Shown: positions 20,880 to 33,457, counted from the stretch's first letter. The stretch: DNA of 64,000 bases from Romanomermis culicivorax (GCA_963922205.1 CAWUHX010000153.1:248001-312000), one strand, 5' to 3'. The notes: a model not told the origin generated them from the letters alone. Program-made: numbers and translations.

Positions 20880-23800
20880 GACATATCTGTGCTTGGAATC
20901 TTTGGGTCGTTTGGTATCCAACTAAAAATTGCTAAAATGTGGATTTCAGGGGGGGGGGGTTTACGATGTTGCGTAGAAGTGAAATGAGGCCTGGAAAACC
21001 TCGGGACGAACAAGTTTTACATGAAAATTATGCAATTTTTCAATAGATGTTCAGCAATGGTGAAGCGGTTTCACACACGCAGACCCTTGCTGGTATCTCA
21101 ACTAACAACTTAATTTCGGAGAGCATTTATATCCCGATTTAGATATTCTAGATGCTTAATTTTCCAGCATTCTAGAATATCTAGAGAACTTTTCGACGCT
21201 TCGTGCCGAAATTTTATTTATAAGTTCCTGTTTCGCCCGAATTTATGAAACATCGTTGACTTCAAAATCATTTTCTGGCTAGTTTACTGATTGGAAATAT
21301 CAGCCCTTTATTGCTTCTGAACATCATTCTAGACGGAAAATTGAAACTTCAAATAATGAAACTAGCGTTGAGAAGATTCATTTTCCAGCGTTTTTGAGTA
21401 TAGAAATCCAAAATTTTTTCCAGCACTTAGCGCCTAGAGAGGAATAACTCAAGTGTTTTACTTTGGCTGATCACAGAGATGTCAGTAGTAGAATTCCTAA
21501 GCAATTTAAGATTTTTTTTGCGTCAGTTTTTTTTGTTGCTGCTTTGCAATTATTATGGTCTTATCATTATCTGATCTGAATGTAAAAAATTTTGTTCTTC
21601 ATTTTTGGTAAATCAATTACTGTAGGATCATGATAATGTTCTAATGAGATCAAAAAAACATGAATAAAGCATGTGTATTTTTGAGCGAAAAAAGCAGTTT
21701 GGCGACAATGTCGAAAATTTTTTTGACCTCTTTCGCCAGATGGCGAAAGAGTTCGTGCGAAAAAACAAATTTTCTGAATTTTTTACCTTCTAAAGTGCAC
21801 CAAAATGCACCTTCCCGGCTTAGATGCACCAAAAAAGCTGTTTTTCCGCCTGGCTATACAGACATATAGGTTTACAGACTTCTATCTCGATGATTTTTTC
21901 AACATGTGATTTGCGAACAACACAAAAGTCGTTTCTCCATATTTTCCGAAAATTTTCACATTCTGAAATGTGTTTATATTGTGACAACATATGTTTTATT
22001 TATACATTTTAAAAGCTTACCCGAAATTGTGATTTTCTTATGGTCATTATCAATTGAGGGAAATCAGGTCAGTCAGGTTGCACTGATAAACGATGCAATC
22101 AATGTTACACAACGGTTGAACAAAGAATAGATTTCCCGGGAATTCAACTGCTACTGATATTTTTGTGCTTTTGATTAGAATCGAGTTTTATTTTTTTATT
22201 GTTAAAAACTTGAAATTACGATATGCTACCGGTCGCGCCTGTTAGAAACTAATTTATATTCACTCATGACCGATGCCATGCGTCTGAAAGTTTTAAAATT
22301 TTAACTTTTAAAATTTCACGAAAAAGCACCTTTCAGTCTTGAAATTCCAAAAACTTTTCATAATTCAAATCATGGTAAAATCTTTTTCCATGTTTCTAAT
22401 TTTTTCTTAAAATACCTCATTTGGGAAAAACAATGATTCGAACAATGTGAAAGAAAAATTGCCAGTCGAGACCAAAATATACGTTATTGTGTATTTTAGA
22501 GGGTCCCAATCTCGAAACTTTTTGGCACTTCGAGCCAGTTCTTTAAGCATATTTATCTTTATGTATCTTAATTTTGAATTTACATCAAGCGGAGTTTGTT
22601 GGGACACTTCTCCCCGAGTTTTTCCCCGAATGGTGAAAGGGGTCAAAATTTTTCCCCTATTTTCCCTTGATCGTTTTTGCTTTAAAATGTCCACAAATGC
22701 CTCATTTAGCTGTGTTTGAGCTGATTATAATACTCTTGAGTGCCGATAATTTGTCAAAAATCAGAGAAACGCAAACATTTTCGAGTTTGATGTCCACCTT
22801 TGCCAAAAATGTTGGAATTATTATGCTAACGGTCCAAGAGCATGTCGATGATGTACTGAAGAGATCGATTGTTAAAGTTTTCTCGATGACAACATTAATT
22901 TTACATATCTCAGACTTGAATGTGCGTAAACTTAACTCTTAGTTTACGCACATTCAAGTCTAAGATATGTAAAATTTATTTCTCAAAATTTCTTGGGGAG
23001 CCCCTTAGTCCGTTATTGTAATATGTGCTTGGTACACTAATTGCATTCTCGTTGTTGTAAGTTCATCCGTTTTGAATTAACATTGCGTTGAAATTGAAGT
23101 TTTACGTCCGTTTTTTAATCGAATCGAATTTATGATGTTTTTGCACACTTTACTTATTTTCGTTCCATATTAAAATTTTCATTTTTCAGCGTTTTGTTAT
23201 ATTTTTTTATCTTTAGACTTGTATTTTTTCATGTCTGCTTTCTTTATCGACCAGTCAATCATTTTCTTTCATTTCAAAATCTCAAAATTTTCAAGCATGA
23301 TTATCCTTGTTTATCTTTGGCTCAAGCGCAGAACTTGTTTGAAAGACATTTTTTGATTATTGTTACGCATATTATGTATGATAAACGTGCCCGTTCACCT
23401 CCCTCCATCCCAAGTCAAAAATTTCATGGCACAGAGCCAGGGTTAGGACAGACGTCCCCCAGGTCCAAAACCTAGATAGGGGTAAAGTCGTATATGGTAC
23501 GGGTAGTACTTTTCCCATGCCGCACCGTAACATTATTTTGCTCGCTGTGTGAGCTTGCAGGGGGTGCATATTTCGGTGGCTTCCAGAATACAGTAAGTGT
23601 ACAGCAACGTACAAAGCACAACAAATAACATATTCCCCACTACGTTGGCCAATTTCACATGCTCACCTTGTAAAACGGCACCAAAACAGTTTTTGGTGCT
23701 TCTAATCAACTTTTTCCCCATTTCTAAACCATTTTATTAAGAAAGCACAATTTGAGAGAAGTGGTTCTGTATATCTGTCAATTTTTCAACTTTCATGCAT

Positions 23801-24236
23801 CAAAATCATTTATGCAGGAAATACATTTTCAAACCTGTGGACACGGTAAACATATTTTTCTCGTACTAACCACGCACTCTAAACAATAGCCTATGGCAGT
23901 TCTTCTAAAAGTGCCCACTTACTCATTTCCTTCAAGTTGACGTACATACCCATTATTATGACGCTTCCCAAAATTTTGTGTAAGCATCGTGTGCTGTGCG
24001 AGTTTGCAAAAATTTTCTACCTCCCAGCGTATCTCAGAAATAGTACTTAAGCTGCAGCTCAGCGGGAGAATATCGGTGAAACCGCACCCGCATTTTTATG
24101 AAGGCAATGACGATTAATACCAAAAGCTGACTACGGGCCTGTAGCCAGGAATTTTTTTCGGGGAGGGCCACACATTTTTTTCACTCAATTTACTGTAAAA
24201 TTGGCCTTTCTAACTTGACTTAACCTTTGCCTTTTT
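20880..24236. other. gene-free stretch with degraded hAT-like MITE pieces
   Basis: No host gene is visible. CGCC-word text (TTTCGCCAGATGGCGAAA at about 21732) and CCCC-word text (about 22610-22680) mark two decayed elements. 23000-24100 shows no recognisable feature. A long hairpin at 22897 is listed separately. Confidence 0.6.
22897..22976. ncRNA. near-perfect 36-bp hairpin with 8-nt loop
   Basis: The arms 22897-22932 and 22941-22976 are complementary at 35 of 36 positions, with the loop TAACTCTT. The single mismatch would be a G:U wobble in one strand's RNA. It could be a small-RNA precursor, a young foldback duplication or a MITE core. No TSD or family relative was found here. Confidence 0.45.
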
Positions 24237-24240
24237 TAAC

Positions 24241-24612
24241 CATACATGTAAGGAAGCCCCGGAAGGGGTCTCTGAAGGAAAAAAAATTCGATTTTTTCAC
24301 GGAAAAAGTCCATAAAATGGTTCAAAAAATAGTAATCTTTGTCTTAAAAATGATAAAAAATGTATTTATGGCGCGAAGCGCCGAGAAAATTGACGTTTTT
24401 GACAATGTTTTGTTCGAATATTGACATTTTTCAGCAAAAAATTTACATTTTTCAGTATTTTTCTGACCAAAAGTGTGGGGGTCCCTAGGGCTACCATATG
24501 GCTAGCCGTAGGATTGGAAAATCCTGAAATCCGGAAAATCCCAATGGCTAGCCATATGGTCGACGATTTCTGGGGGGGGGTCCCATAGCACATCGCCCCA
24601 ATTACATTTATG
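24241..24612 (+). mobile_element. CATACATGTA-family MITE, exact TSD
   Basis: It is 372 bp, starting CATACATGTAAGG and ending ATTACATTTATG. An exact 8-bp TSD (TTTTTAAC) lies at 24233-24240 and 24613-24620. It contains GGCGCGAAGCGCCG and paired CCATATGGCTAGCC palindromes. Confidence 0.9.
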
Positions 24613-24637
24613 TTTTTAACACTTGAAACATGTATAT

Positions 24638-24838
24638 ACTAGTTTATTAGAAAATGCCCCGATGGGGCCGAAAAAAGAAGAATATCCTCTCTCGGATAGT
24701 TGCCAAGCTAGATAAAGGTTGAACTAGATTTTTAAGAACTTGAGTTAAAGTTTAAAAAATCCACTTTTATAATATTGGATTTTTATTCTTTCTCATTAAA
24801 AAAATTTTCATGTCCATGGAAAAGTATATTCAGCAGCT
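24638..24838 (+). repeat. left copy of a 200-bp inverted repeat pair
   Basis: It matches 27678-27879 in reverse, with ACTAGTTTATT, GCCCCGATGGGGC and CATGTCCATGGAAAAGTATA in common. See the findings entry. Confidence 0.75.
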
Positions 24839-25333
24839 TCGTCCACTTTGTCCTCCCATAACATTGTATCAACCAAAGAAAAAATTTTTTGGATGAAAAT
24901 TATATGCAAGCTAATGGTTGACTTCATTCAAATGTAGAGACATGCTATACCAATAGCAATATAGCATTGTAAGTCCGGACTGATCCGAATATATGCCTCT
25001 AACTCTAGCTGATGAATAGTGAGTGACTGGCATATTGTAGTCATTTTGTTTTTTTCAACTTATGCCTGTGATTGAAAAGGCGTCATTAAGCACTATATGA
25101 AACCGATGATTAGTTGCACTAACCCAATATGCGAATAATCTGAACGTCTGGATTAAATTGCTGATCCTCAGCCGTGTTTCATACTGAGTATCCAGGTATT
25201 TTGGGTACCTGTGTATACCTACCCATGTCAAGTTCAAAAACGAAGCCTGGGTGCTACTTAGGTATTCGGGTGACCTGTTTACCCGAATTTCTAACGAGAT
25301 ATTGTATGGGTAAAACAGTTATATACTCCAATG

Positions 25334-25767
25334 CATACATGTAATTGGGGAAAGTGCTATGGGAACCCCCCAGAAATCGTCGACCATATGGCTACCCATT
25401 GGGCGACCCCCTCCCCAGGATTTTTCAATCCTATGGCTAGCCATATGGTAGCCGTAGGTACCCCCATACTTTTGGTCAGAAAATACTGAAAAATGTCGAT
25501 TTTCGAAAAAATTGTCAAAAACGTCAATTTTCAATTTTGTCGGCGCTTCTCGACAAAAATACATTTTTTACCGTTTTTTAGACAAAAATTATCGTTTTTT
25601 GAACAATTTTCGGACTTTCAAACAATCAAAACAAAAATTCAAAGATGCAATCGAATCTTTTTCCTTCAGTGACACCCTCTCCCCAAAATTTTGGGAATTG
25701 CTGACCCCCGGCCCGAAAAAAGTGGCCCGACCCCCCCTTCAGACATCGGGGCCCCGTTACATGTATG
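25334..25767 (-). mobile_element. CATACATGTA-family MITE
   Basis: It is 434 bp, from CATACATGTAATTGG to CGTTACATGTATG. Flanks CTCCAATG and CTTCAATG match at 7 of 8. Confidence 0.85.
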
Positions 25768-27677
25768 CTTCAATGTTCAAGTACTTAGATATAGTTCTAA
25801 GGTTGGGTATGCAAAATACCTGGGTAACATGAGTACTGTGAAAACTAGGTACCCAGGTCATAAGATTTTCAAAGTGTTAAGCACTAATACTCAGTTTCAG
25901 CTAATCACAATGTCAAAATTATTTTCTTGCAGAACTAAAAATCCTCACACCAGGATTAAGATAAGCTAATACTAAGGTATAAGCCCAGGTTCGGGAATTG
26001 CAGTCTAGAAACAAAAAAATTTTAGAAAATAGTGCAACCCAACAGCTCGAGATGGGGATAATCCTGAAGACATCAAGATTATAGCAAGCACTTGATATCA
26101 TTGACATGTTAGTAGTACAACTGCTGAAACTGAAGTGGTTGTTTTTTTGTTCTGGATCATCTTTGAGCTCGAGGTTACACCTTTAGTAGATATGTGCCCT
26201 GGTTACAGTCATTGCGCACTACCTGCAAACAGGGCAACAGGATAAAGCATACAAAAATGCCTTTAAAAAGTTTTTGATTCAGGCATGCCCATACTGCTTT
26301 GACACAATTATCATCGCCAAACTTATGTTTCTGAATGGATGTATGTTTGATTTTACATTAAACAAAGTTGTATCAGGCGCCCACATATGAAACACTATTC
26401 ACTAATTAACTCATTTCTATGTTAATGAAATGGGCAAACTTGCTCTGCTCTGTGCCATAAAATCTTAATGTGTCCATTTGCATTCCCATTTCAACCGCTG
26501 CATTGAATTGTGTGTCACATTGAACATACATATAGCGCCTGTTGAATGCAAATGCCATATTTGTTAGGCAATTTTTCAAGTTCAAAGCTCAGTGCAATTG
26601 AAAGCATACATGTGTGGGGGTGATATGGGTGACCCAGAGTTTTGAAATTGGAAGTCTTTTCCTGTATGAAAAAAATTTTTAGTAAACGTTTTGGAATTTT
26701 GTCTCAAAAAACCAGAATCCACCCCTTCTTTAACTACTCTTCCCCCCAAATTTCAGAGTTGCATATGTATCATACATGTACATGGTACCAGTTTTAGGCC
26801 TGGGATAAATCCCAAAATCGTTGGGTAGCAAATTTTTTTCCTAATTTTTTTGAAAGTACAGTTTATTTAGGATATATCCATAATGTTCAGTTATTTCTAC
26901 TGACTGGCACTTTTAGTGTGAATATCGATTTGTCAATAATGGAGCAAAGGAATGTTTCAACAAAGAAACCACAGGGTATGGATTTACCCTACCCTAAAAA
27001 ATTTGGCAGAAGTTTACCATAGGCCAAAAATTTGGAAAAAGTTTACTATGGGCCAAAAATTTGGCAAACTAACATGCAACAAACATTTTCAAAAGATTAG
27101 ATTACAAAAAAATATCAAATTAAAACAAGCTTTTTGATTGATGTCAGCAAACAACTTTGTTGAGTAATTATTTATACAAAAAGCAATAAAATTAAGTAAA
27201 AAAATTATTACATACCTGATTTCCAGAAAAAATTACTAAAGGACCAATTTTGGTCTCTTTCTATGCCCTGGGACCCCTGCCCGTGTGCATGTTTGCAACC
27301 ACTGATTGTACAGCTGAAGACTGTTTGGCCAAAATTGATTGACAGTAAATCCCTCACCTAAGGCCCAGCCCAGGATAATCCCCGGGCTCCCCCCTAGGCG
27401 CATGTATGACATGTATGGTTGACAGTAGAAATGCATGGGAAGAATTTTCGAGAGGGAGAGTTAAAAAGCAAAAAATGGATTTTCCAAAAAATTTTCTATT
27501 TGTATTAATTCTCGTCAAAAATACTGTTTTTTTTCATGTGTTTTTAGATTTTGAAAAAGTCCAGTGGTAGCCAATTAAGTTTTTCCAGAGGCCAGCCGGG
27601 TTTATCTAGAGTTTCAATTGAAGGGTTTACTCCCCCAACCTTTGTGCATCAATGGCTGGTAGCTGTGCTGATGCACG
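25768..27677. other. gene-free stretch
   Basis: No host gene or clear element. A small tandem repeat of about 29 bp (GGCCAAAAATTTGG unit) lies at 26995-27070. The rest shows nothing I can name. Confidence 0.6.
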
Positions 27678-27879
27678 CAGCTGCAAAATATACTTTTCCA
27701 TGGACATAAAAAATTTTTTAATGAAAAAGAACAAAAATCCAATACTACAAAAGTGGATTTTTCAAACTTAAATCAAGGTCTCAAAAATCTAGTTCAATCC
27801 TTTATCCAGCTTGGCAGCTATTCGAGCAAGGATATTCTTATTTTTTCTGCCCCATCGGGGCATTTTCCAATAAACTAGT
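27678..27879 (-). repeat. right copy of a 200-bp inverted repeat pair
   Basis: Reverse complement of 24638-24838 with scattered mismatches; the spacer is about 2.84 kb. Confidence 0.75.
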
Positions 27880-28028
27880 CCGCCTCTTTTTGGTGGGCCT
27901 ACCCTGTATAAAAACCTTCATAGAAGCACATTGAAGTTTTAAATTTGGTCATCTTCACATCAAAGAAACAATAAAAAACTATCTTATGACTAAATATTCT
28001 TCCTTTTGGTAAAAGTAAAAGATGCTTT

Positions 28029-28570
28029 TGAATTCCCTATGGTCAAGAACCCCTCAGCCCAAAAATCGCAGAAATACATTTGTTTACCCAGTGGGCATTT
28101 TTTTGTGTAAAGTGACCGCATCCACTGAAATTCTTGCAGTCGAAAACCCCTTTCACTAAGAAATCACGAAAATAAGCCTGTCTACACCTGGGGTAATATT
28201 TTCTGTGTAATGTGACCGCATCCGTTGAATTCCCGCAGTCGAAAACCCCTTCCACAAAAATCTTGAAAAAACAATTGTATACATCCCGGATAATTTTTTT
28301 GTGTTGAGTGACCGCATCTATTGAATTCCCCACGGTCGATAACCCCTTCTACCTGAAATTCACGAAAAGATGCTTGTTTACAATCGGGATAATTTTTTGC
28401 GTAGAATGACCTCATCTATTGAATTCCCCGCGGTCGAAAGCACCTTCCATAATAAATTCACGACAACACGCTTGTTTACTCCTGGGATTATTTTTTGTGT
28501 AAAGTGATTGCATCCATTGAATTCCTAATAGTCGAAAACCTCTTTTCCAAAGGACCACGGAAATACCTTT
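28029..28570. repeat. about 98-bp tandem satellite, 5-6 units
   Basis: The anchor GTGACCGCATCC-like string recurs at about 28112, 28211, 28307, 28406 and 28503, each followed by TTGAATTCC and GTCGAAAACCCCTTCC. The units diverge by substitutions. Apparent - strand ORFs across it are satellite translation. Confidence 0.9.
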
Positions 28571-28773
28571 GTTTTACACGCTGGAATGATTTTTTTGAAC
28601 CCAAACGAAGGGGATTTTCTCGAACTTTGGTCACTCATATAATTTGACCAAATCAATATTTTAAAAAAATACAGTGTTTCGAGTGGACACTTTATAGACA
28701 CACGGGTAAAAGTATCAAGGTACAGGGATGCATACACATTGAAGAACCTGCTGCAGCTGGGGGCCCTGAAAAG

Positions 28774-28977
28774 CATACCTGTACTTGGGGGGTTGGGGGA
28801 GACCTCCCCAACTTGGCCAACCATATACCCAACCCCCCCCCAGTTTGGAAAAAATTAAAAAAAATTGCGAAAAAGTGGATGTTTTTTGGCCTTTTTTGGG
28901 AAAAATTTAGAATTTTTTCGACCCCCCAAAATTTCGGATTTACCCCCACTCAACTGGTCGGACCTCTTACAGGTATG
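28774..28977 (+). mobile_element. CATACCTGTA-family MITE, exact TSD
   Basis: It is 204 bp with both ends intact. An exact 8-bp TSD (CTGAAAAG) lies at 28766-28773 and 28978-28985. Good reference copy. Confidence 0.93.
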
Positions 28978-29325
28978 CTGAAAAGGGCCATTTTTTCATG
29001 TTTTTGGCGCCCCACCGAGCACCATTTGATTATATACCCCCAATGACCTTTGCCACCCCTATGTTTGCCCATATGGCGGATATTATGCAAAAAACCCCAT
29101 TTCTCTATCTATAACCGTTCTCGCCCTAGGGGGGGTTAGTCAGATTTTAGAGGGCTAGGTATATTATAGGTTGACACTACCGCGCCACCTATGATGTATA
29201 TTATATATAATATATCTTCTGTTGTCGTTTTTCAAGATTTTGGATGCCAGTCTTTGCATGGTCTTTATTTCGCCGCTTACTAAAATGATTTATTTATTTC
29301 TTGCTGAGCACTATTTTTTCGTTTA

Positions 29326-29335
29326 AGGACAAATT
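29326..29335 (+). promoter_or_regulatory. splice acceptor 8 nt before USP22 ATG (candidate trans-splice site)
   Basis: A pyrimidine-rich run (tattttttcgtttaag) ends in AG at 29326-29327, leaving an 8-nt leader before the start codon. Such a short leader suits an SL acceptor; a 5'UTR intron is the alternative. Confidence 0.5.
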
Positions 29336-32300
29336 ATGAGTTGTAAGCATCTACGTCGATTGAAAACATCTTCGCCGCAGTTATTCGATGCTTACAGAAT
29401 ACTATGTTCCACGTTGATTTATCCGATCAATGATCACGATCGTCACCTGAAAGTAAGTACGAATATTAATATATTTCCCCTCACCGACGCAATACGGCTA
29501 CAATAGGTTCAACTCTATGCAACTCGGTACCAAATGACTTGGTTCTCAGCACCAAATCATGTGTGTAAGCCGACTTTAGCCGTGAAAATGGGATCGAGGA
29601 CTTACAGACATACAACTCCCCCTCCAGAAATCGTCGGCTGTATGGCTAGCCATTGGTCAACCCCCACAGGATTTGCCAATCCTATGGGTAGCCATAGGGA
29701 ACCCAAACATTTGGTTAGGAAAATACTGAAAAATGTCAATTTTTTGATCGAACATGCCAATTTTTGAACAAAAAATAATCAAAAATGTCAATTTTTCGGT
29801 GCTTCGCGCCATGAATAAATTTTCTACAGTTTTTTTAAAATTACCATCTTTCGAACCTTTTTTTGCTATTTTTGGCGGAAAAATCAATAAAAAATATTTT
29901 TTTTATTTCTTCAGGGCCCCTTCCCTAGAATTTTTGGGAATCGGTGGCCCTCAGCCGCAAAAAAGTCGACGAGTCCCTCTCAGACTTTGGGGCTCCATTA
30001 CATGTATGCTTACAGACAGACATCAATCATCTACCTCTAAAAACTAGATAATCTAACAACTAGGAAATACACCAACCAATTTATCAGGGTACAATTTATT
30101 AATCAAAAAAAGCAACCGGAAACTATACGGATTAACCAGCCAAATTTGATAAACCGACAGGACATTAACCAACCAATCATCGATAAGGTAATCAATAAAT
30201 TAATCAGTCAATCAACGTGAGAATCAACTTATCAATCAGGAAATCAACCCACAAATCAGGAAATTAGCAAACCTAACAACGAGTAAATCAATCAATTAAT
30301 CAACAAATCAGGACAGCAACCAAAAAATCCAGGACTCAATGAACGAACCTACCAAAGAATCAATCAACCAATCAAGGAATCAACCAACCCATCAGGGAAT
30401 CAACTAACCAACCGTTGAATGACTGATCTAATATGTGAGCCTTATTGTTCTATGTGTGATTGAGAATGTATTCAAAATGATTTATCGGGTAGGCTTCTAC
30501 TGTAATTTTGAAGCGTGTTTTCGGGTAAATTTGTTGAAAAAAGCATCGTTTTTTACTACCGCATTTGTTTACAAACTTTTTAGTTTTGGCTTGGTGAAAT
30601 CCGGAGCGGCTTACAAAATTTTGACCCTAGGAGCCAATTGGCCTGTTGAGAAAAAATGAAAAAGCACTGCCGGCAGACTGCCCCATGGGGAGAGGTATGA
30701 GGTGGATATTACCCCCACCTAAAGCCCTAAAAATTGATCACTGGTTGCCTAATTTTGGGACAAAATGAAATGTTTAGTGAGCATTCAGCTACACTACCCC
30801 TGCAATTTTTCAACTTTACCCCTACCTGAAAAGTGTGACCTTGGGGACCTCTGCCTGCGGGAATCAACCGTTTTTTGGGCTGGCTGGTACCAGATGAACC
30901 TTGAGGGTTTGTCCAAGTTTGGTTGAAAATGAAAACGTACTTCAAATGCAAATAATTTTGCTGTTCGTTCAAACTAGTGATTCCAAGAAAAGTATTTATC
31001 AATCTTCATCCTAGTTGTATTTGTCATTCCTGACTCAACGCTGGAGATGAATTTAAATTTAGGCTACGTGGAAAATTTGTATAACGTGCGAAGAACGAGG
31101 ACCCCGAATCTATTCTTGCTTGCATTGCATATTTTTCGGGTGTTGGAAATCGAAACATATTTCTCAGCATTTGCAAAGTTGCCACCACACCCTAGGTAAG
31201 TAATCACAGTCACGATATTACAAAAGTTTTGCTCATAACTTTGAAAATTCTTAGGAATTCCACATCGAACTAAGCAAATTCTGTTATTCTTTCTTGTGAA
31301 AGACCGAGAAACTGCACTTTTAGAGACTGCCACGTTTATTTGCTGCATACTGCTCATCCTGTGAATATTAATAACCTTGTTTATATTTCGTAGTCTTTCA
31401 GCTGTTGAAATGACCATTGGCCAATTGTTTTGTCAGCTTTGTAACGATTTCATTTATGATCGAGAATTCGAACTTTGTCGACGACAGTGTGAAAACGCTA
31501 TGCGTAAAAGTTTAGGTCGATACATTTCGCTGGACGTTTTAAATTATAGATTTTCAGTTTCAAATTTCTATTTTAGGACTGTCATTGACTTCCGTTTGGT
31601 TGCCGTCTAAACAAGAAGTTGAACAAATGAAAGCAAACATCTCCGAAGTTTTGGAATTAAATCAAGAAAGCCATATCGGATTGAGAGGCTTGATTAACCT
31701 TGGAAGCACATGTTTTATGAATTGTATCGTTCAAGCTTTGACTCATACACCGCTATTAAGAGATTATTTCATGGCCGATCAGCATAAGTGCCATTTGTCA
31801 AGTTGCCTAATGTGCGAAATGGTAAAAACATTCCAAGAAGTAAGCTTATGCTGATAATTAACGTGAAGCTTACTGAATCAGTCTCTGCCAAATAGATTGA
31901 AATAATTATAAATTCTTCACGTGTCAAAAAAGCTTTCTGTAGTCTTTTATGCTTCTGAATGCTCGCGTTCTCATAAAAATTGAGGCCAAACAATAAAGGT
32001 AAGGATTCTATTACATTGTTATGAATTTCAAAAACCAGTAGTAGTTGAATTTTCAACACATTTTTCTATTTACAGTTCTATAACGGGTCGAAACAACCAC
32101 ATGTTCCGTATAAATTTCTGCATTTGGTTTGGACGCACGCTAGACAGTTGGCGGGTTATGAACAGCAAGATGCTCACGAATTCTTCATTTCAACTTTAGA
32201 CGTGCTACATAAACATTCAAAGAGTTAGACTTAATTTATGTAAATATTGGAATCGCAATGTCGTTTCGAGAGAACTTTTATAGGCGGATCGGCCCACCAT

Positions 32301-33457
32301 TCTGGTAGTTGCAATTGTATCATTGATCGGATTTTTACGGGTGGACTACAATCTGATGTTACATGCCAAAATTGTGGAGGAGTTTCGACCACGGTGGATC
32401 CATATTGGGACATATCACTTGATTTAGGGTCTGCAAAGCATAACGAAAGTGGTATGAAAGATTTTTTTCCGTTAGCTCATAGTTGATTTTTGTCAATTCT
32501 GTGATTCTAATTGAGAATAATAGGATCTCTCTAAGTTACATTGGGAGGAAACATTCCAAAGTCTAAAGACATTAGCGTGATCAAAATTTTTATTGCTTAC
32601 AGAAGTTTGACTGAAACCAAAATTCCATGAAGCTGGACTTACTTGTATCTATTTGTTAAGATTATAATTTCGATGACGATATTATGGTTCCAACTTCTCT
32701 CGAAAGTTGCTTACAACGATTCACTCGAGCTGAACATCTGGGCAGTGGTTCGAAAATTCAGTGCTCCCGTTGCCAAAGTTATGAAGAATCTACGAAACAG
32801 CTGACGCTTAAAAAATTACCTATTGTTGCATGCTTTCATTTGAAAGTAATTTTCATCGTTTTTCTTCGCATACATTTTATTTTTCTAACTCACTTCTTAA
32901 ATTTAAGCGTTTCGAACATTCTGCCAAGTTACATAAGAAAATCTCGACTTATATATCGTTCCCTGAATATTTGGATTTGACGCCATTTACAAACACGTAT
33001 CTTAATCAAGCAAGAGGGCCTGGCGTTTTCCGGTCGACTGATGATATACTTTCTGATTTAAAGAATAAGTAAGGAGATTGCGTTTTGTCTCAGATCTTAG
33101 CAGTGTTAAAAAATTGAAAGCCTCCCCCAGAGGCTAATTTATTATCAGGAAATTGGATTAAGAAATTTATCCAGAAATTTTTCTCCAAATTTTGATCCAT
33201 CAAAAGTCGTGTTTATATTTCCTTCGATTTTTATTGTCTATTGATTGTTTGCTCATCATTTCAGATACGCTCTATTCGCCGTTGTAAATCATTCCGGAAA
33301 TATGGACAGCGGTCATTACACGTGTTACGTGCGGCAAATGAAAGAACAATGGTTCAAATGCGACGATCACTGTGTCATGAAAACTGCTATTGATGATGTC
33401 TTGGCAAGTGAAGGTTACCTACTGTTCTATCATAAGTACTTTTTAGAATACGATTAG
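29336..33457 (+). CDS. USP22: USP22/nonstop-type ubiquitin carboxyl-terminal hydrolase (SAGA deubiquitinase)
   Basis: Nine exons: 29336-29452, 31063-31195, 31402-31515, 31577-31839, 32076-32223, 32284-32451, 32661-32845, 32908-33068, 33265-33457. Together they are 1482 nt, or 493 aa (human USP22 is 525). All junctions are GT/AG and in phase. Exons 1-3 encode the N-terminal ZnF-UBP finger: C3/H5, C45/C48, C58/C61, H71, H75 and C94/C97. The USP domain has the Cys box [16 protein letters not shown] (catalytic C167), the QQDAHEF segment, two Cys-pair zinc ligands (TCQNC, CSRCQ) and the His box [11 protein letters not shown] (H447), followed by CDD (D463). In known animals this enzyme removes ubiquitin from histone H2B in the SAGA coactivator, in the nucleus. 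Intron sizes run from 60 bp to 1.6 kb; intron 1 holds two transposons. The start was chosen because the first exon matches the CSHL region of USP22 and an acceptor AG lies 8 nt upstream. USP27X/USP51 are the same subfamily; the finger favours USP22. Confidence 0.93.
29609..30008 (-). mobile_element. CATACATGTA-family MITE in USP22 intron 1
   Basis: It is 400 bp, from CATACAACTCC to ATTACATGTATG. An exact 8-bp TSD (CTTACAGA) lies at 29601-29608 and 30009-30016. Confidence 0.9.
30050..30415 (+). repeat. degenerate AATCAACC-type tandem tract
   Basis: Dozens of imperfect AATCA/CAACC words over 360 bp in USP22 intron 1, with G almost limited to CAGG and GAAT variants. Confidence 0.85.
30674..30853. 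mobile_element. CAGAG-family MITE in USP22 intron 1
   Basis: It is 180 bp, from CAGACTGCCCCATGGGGAG to CCTTGGGGACCTCTG. Flanks ACTGCCGG and CCTGCGGG match at 6 of 8. It is about 80 percent like 39091-39271. Confidence 0.75.

Noticed and set aside
28043..28415. overlapping - strand frames with repeated FDCGN and DAVTxH text
   Set aside because: Direct translation of the 98-bp satellite.
31377..31409. in-frame extension upstream as the USP22 start
   Set aside because: The segment is intron sequence; exon phase and zinc-finger homology place two exons upstream instead.
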